From the NCBI GenBank assembly GCA_030035585.1, contig CM057471.1:93249819-93313818 (forward strand): a DNA stretch of 64,000 nucleotides, given 5' to 3'. The first letter of the stretch is position 1. Every line of letters begins with the position of its first letter. The position numbers were made by a program, and so were the translations under genes. A model generated the notes under the pieces. It saw nothing but the letters and a program-made list of their open reading frames with translations, ran no database searches and was not told the DNA's origin. Below, one piece after another: positions 63,729 through 64,000 of this stretch. This stretch comes from Dugong dugon (taxonomy: Eukaryota > Chordata > Mammalia > Sirenia > Dugongidae).

Positions 63729-64000
63729 GCACACACTTAGCTGAACTGTTCCTGGGAATGTTGATATGTGCTCAGGCAAGGGGAGGGATGTACTGATAAG
63801 CTACCAGCTACTATGGGATGTGATTTGGGTCAAGTAGCATCAGTAAAATGAGTCAGCCCACATTCTTAACCCACCCAAGAAGCCAGGCTGACACACCTGG
63901 CTCTAAGTTCAAGGTTCATTTGTTGGTTACACAGAAAGGCAGCAGGCTGCTCTCAGACGGTCCCCTTCCACAGGCTGAAACTTCTACTTCTTATTAATCA
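63729..64000. other. Unassigned DNA to the window end
   Basis: Nothing recognised. Confidence 0.5.

Noticed and set aside
1..64000. CRISPR arrays, bacterial operons, phage or plasmid genes
   Set aside because: No spaced direct repeats of CRISPR type; repeat content, microsatellites and LINE/SINE families are those of a mammalian genome.

Overview
This window is vertebrate nuclear DNA, AT-rich and dense in interspersed repeats, with no host protein-coding exon, rRNA or free-standing tRNA gene that I can support. About three dozen tRNA-derived SINEs match the AfroSINE type. They have a head reading ggagccctggtgg...ggttaag, a B-box around gttcgaatcc, and a tail gactcgacggcaac shared with RTE/BovB LINEs. 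Together with an RTE copy carrying the same 3' end, this points to an afrotherian mammal, most likely a paenungulate (elephant, manatee or hyrax). I cannot decide the species or the chromosome.

Layout. Positions 1-16.8 kb hold old L1M, MIR and L2-like remains broken up by AfroSINEs, plus a solo MaLR-type LTR (14249-14754) with a perfect 5-bp target duplication. At 16830-17083 lies a compact hAT-type inverted-repeat element with a perfect 8-bp duplication. At 17216-18098 a SINE was split first by an LTR and then by a second SINE, and both insertions keep perfect target duplications. Positions 20.5-29 kb hold LTR, L2 and L1M relics, a 5'-truncated afrotherian L1 (25458-27476) inside an older L1-like 3' region, and an RTE LINE (28364-29065) inside a hAT MITE. 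Positions 29.6-31.5 kb and 36.9-37.4 kb are the best repeat-poor stretches and look like candidate conserved non-coding (enhancer) sequence. Positions 31.5-52.6 kb return to repeats: MIR, L2, several MLT-type LTRs, SINEs and microsatellites.

The main feature is a full-length L1 on the minus strand, 52633-61144 (about 8.5 kb), bounded by a perfect 17-bp target duplication. In sense order it has: a YY1-like site near its 5' end; a GC-rich 5' UTR with tandem 266-bp units; an intact 349-codon ORF1; an unusually long (431 bp) inter-ORF region holding a 63-codon lysine-rich reading frame that overlaps the ORF2 start as ATGA; an ORF2 with three visible lesions; and a 1.5-kb 3' UTR with a tandemly repeated segment, a G13 run, an internal A24 run and a perfect hairpin. 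ORF1 is still open, but ORF2 is broken, so this copy should not be able to retrotranspose on its own.

There is no operon-like cooperation here. The functional logic is that of retroelements: L1 and RTE enzymes move themselves, and the AfroSINEs, which end like the RTE, were presumably moved by RTE. After the L1, positions 61.2-64 kb are mostly unassigned single-copy-looking DNA, with a short L1M fragment, an (AT)n tract and one more AfroSINE.
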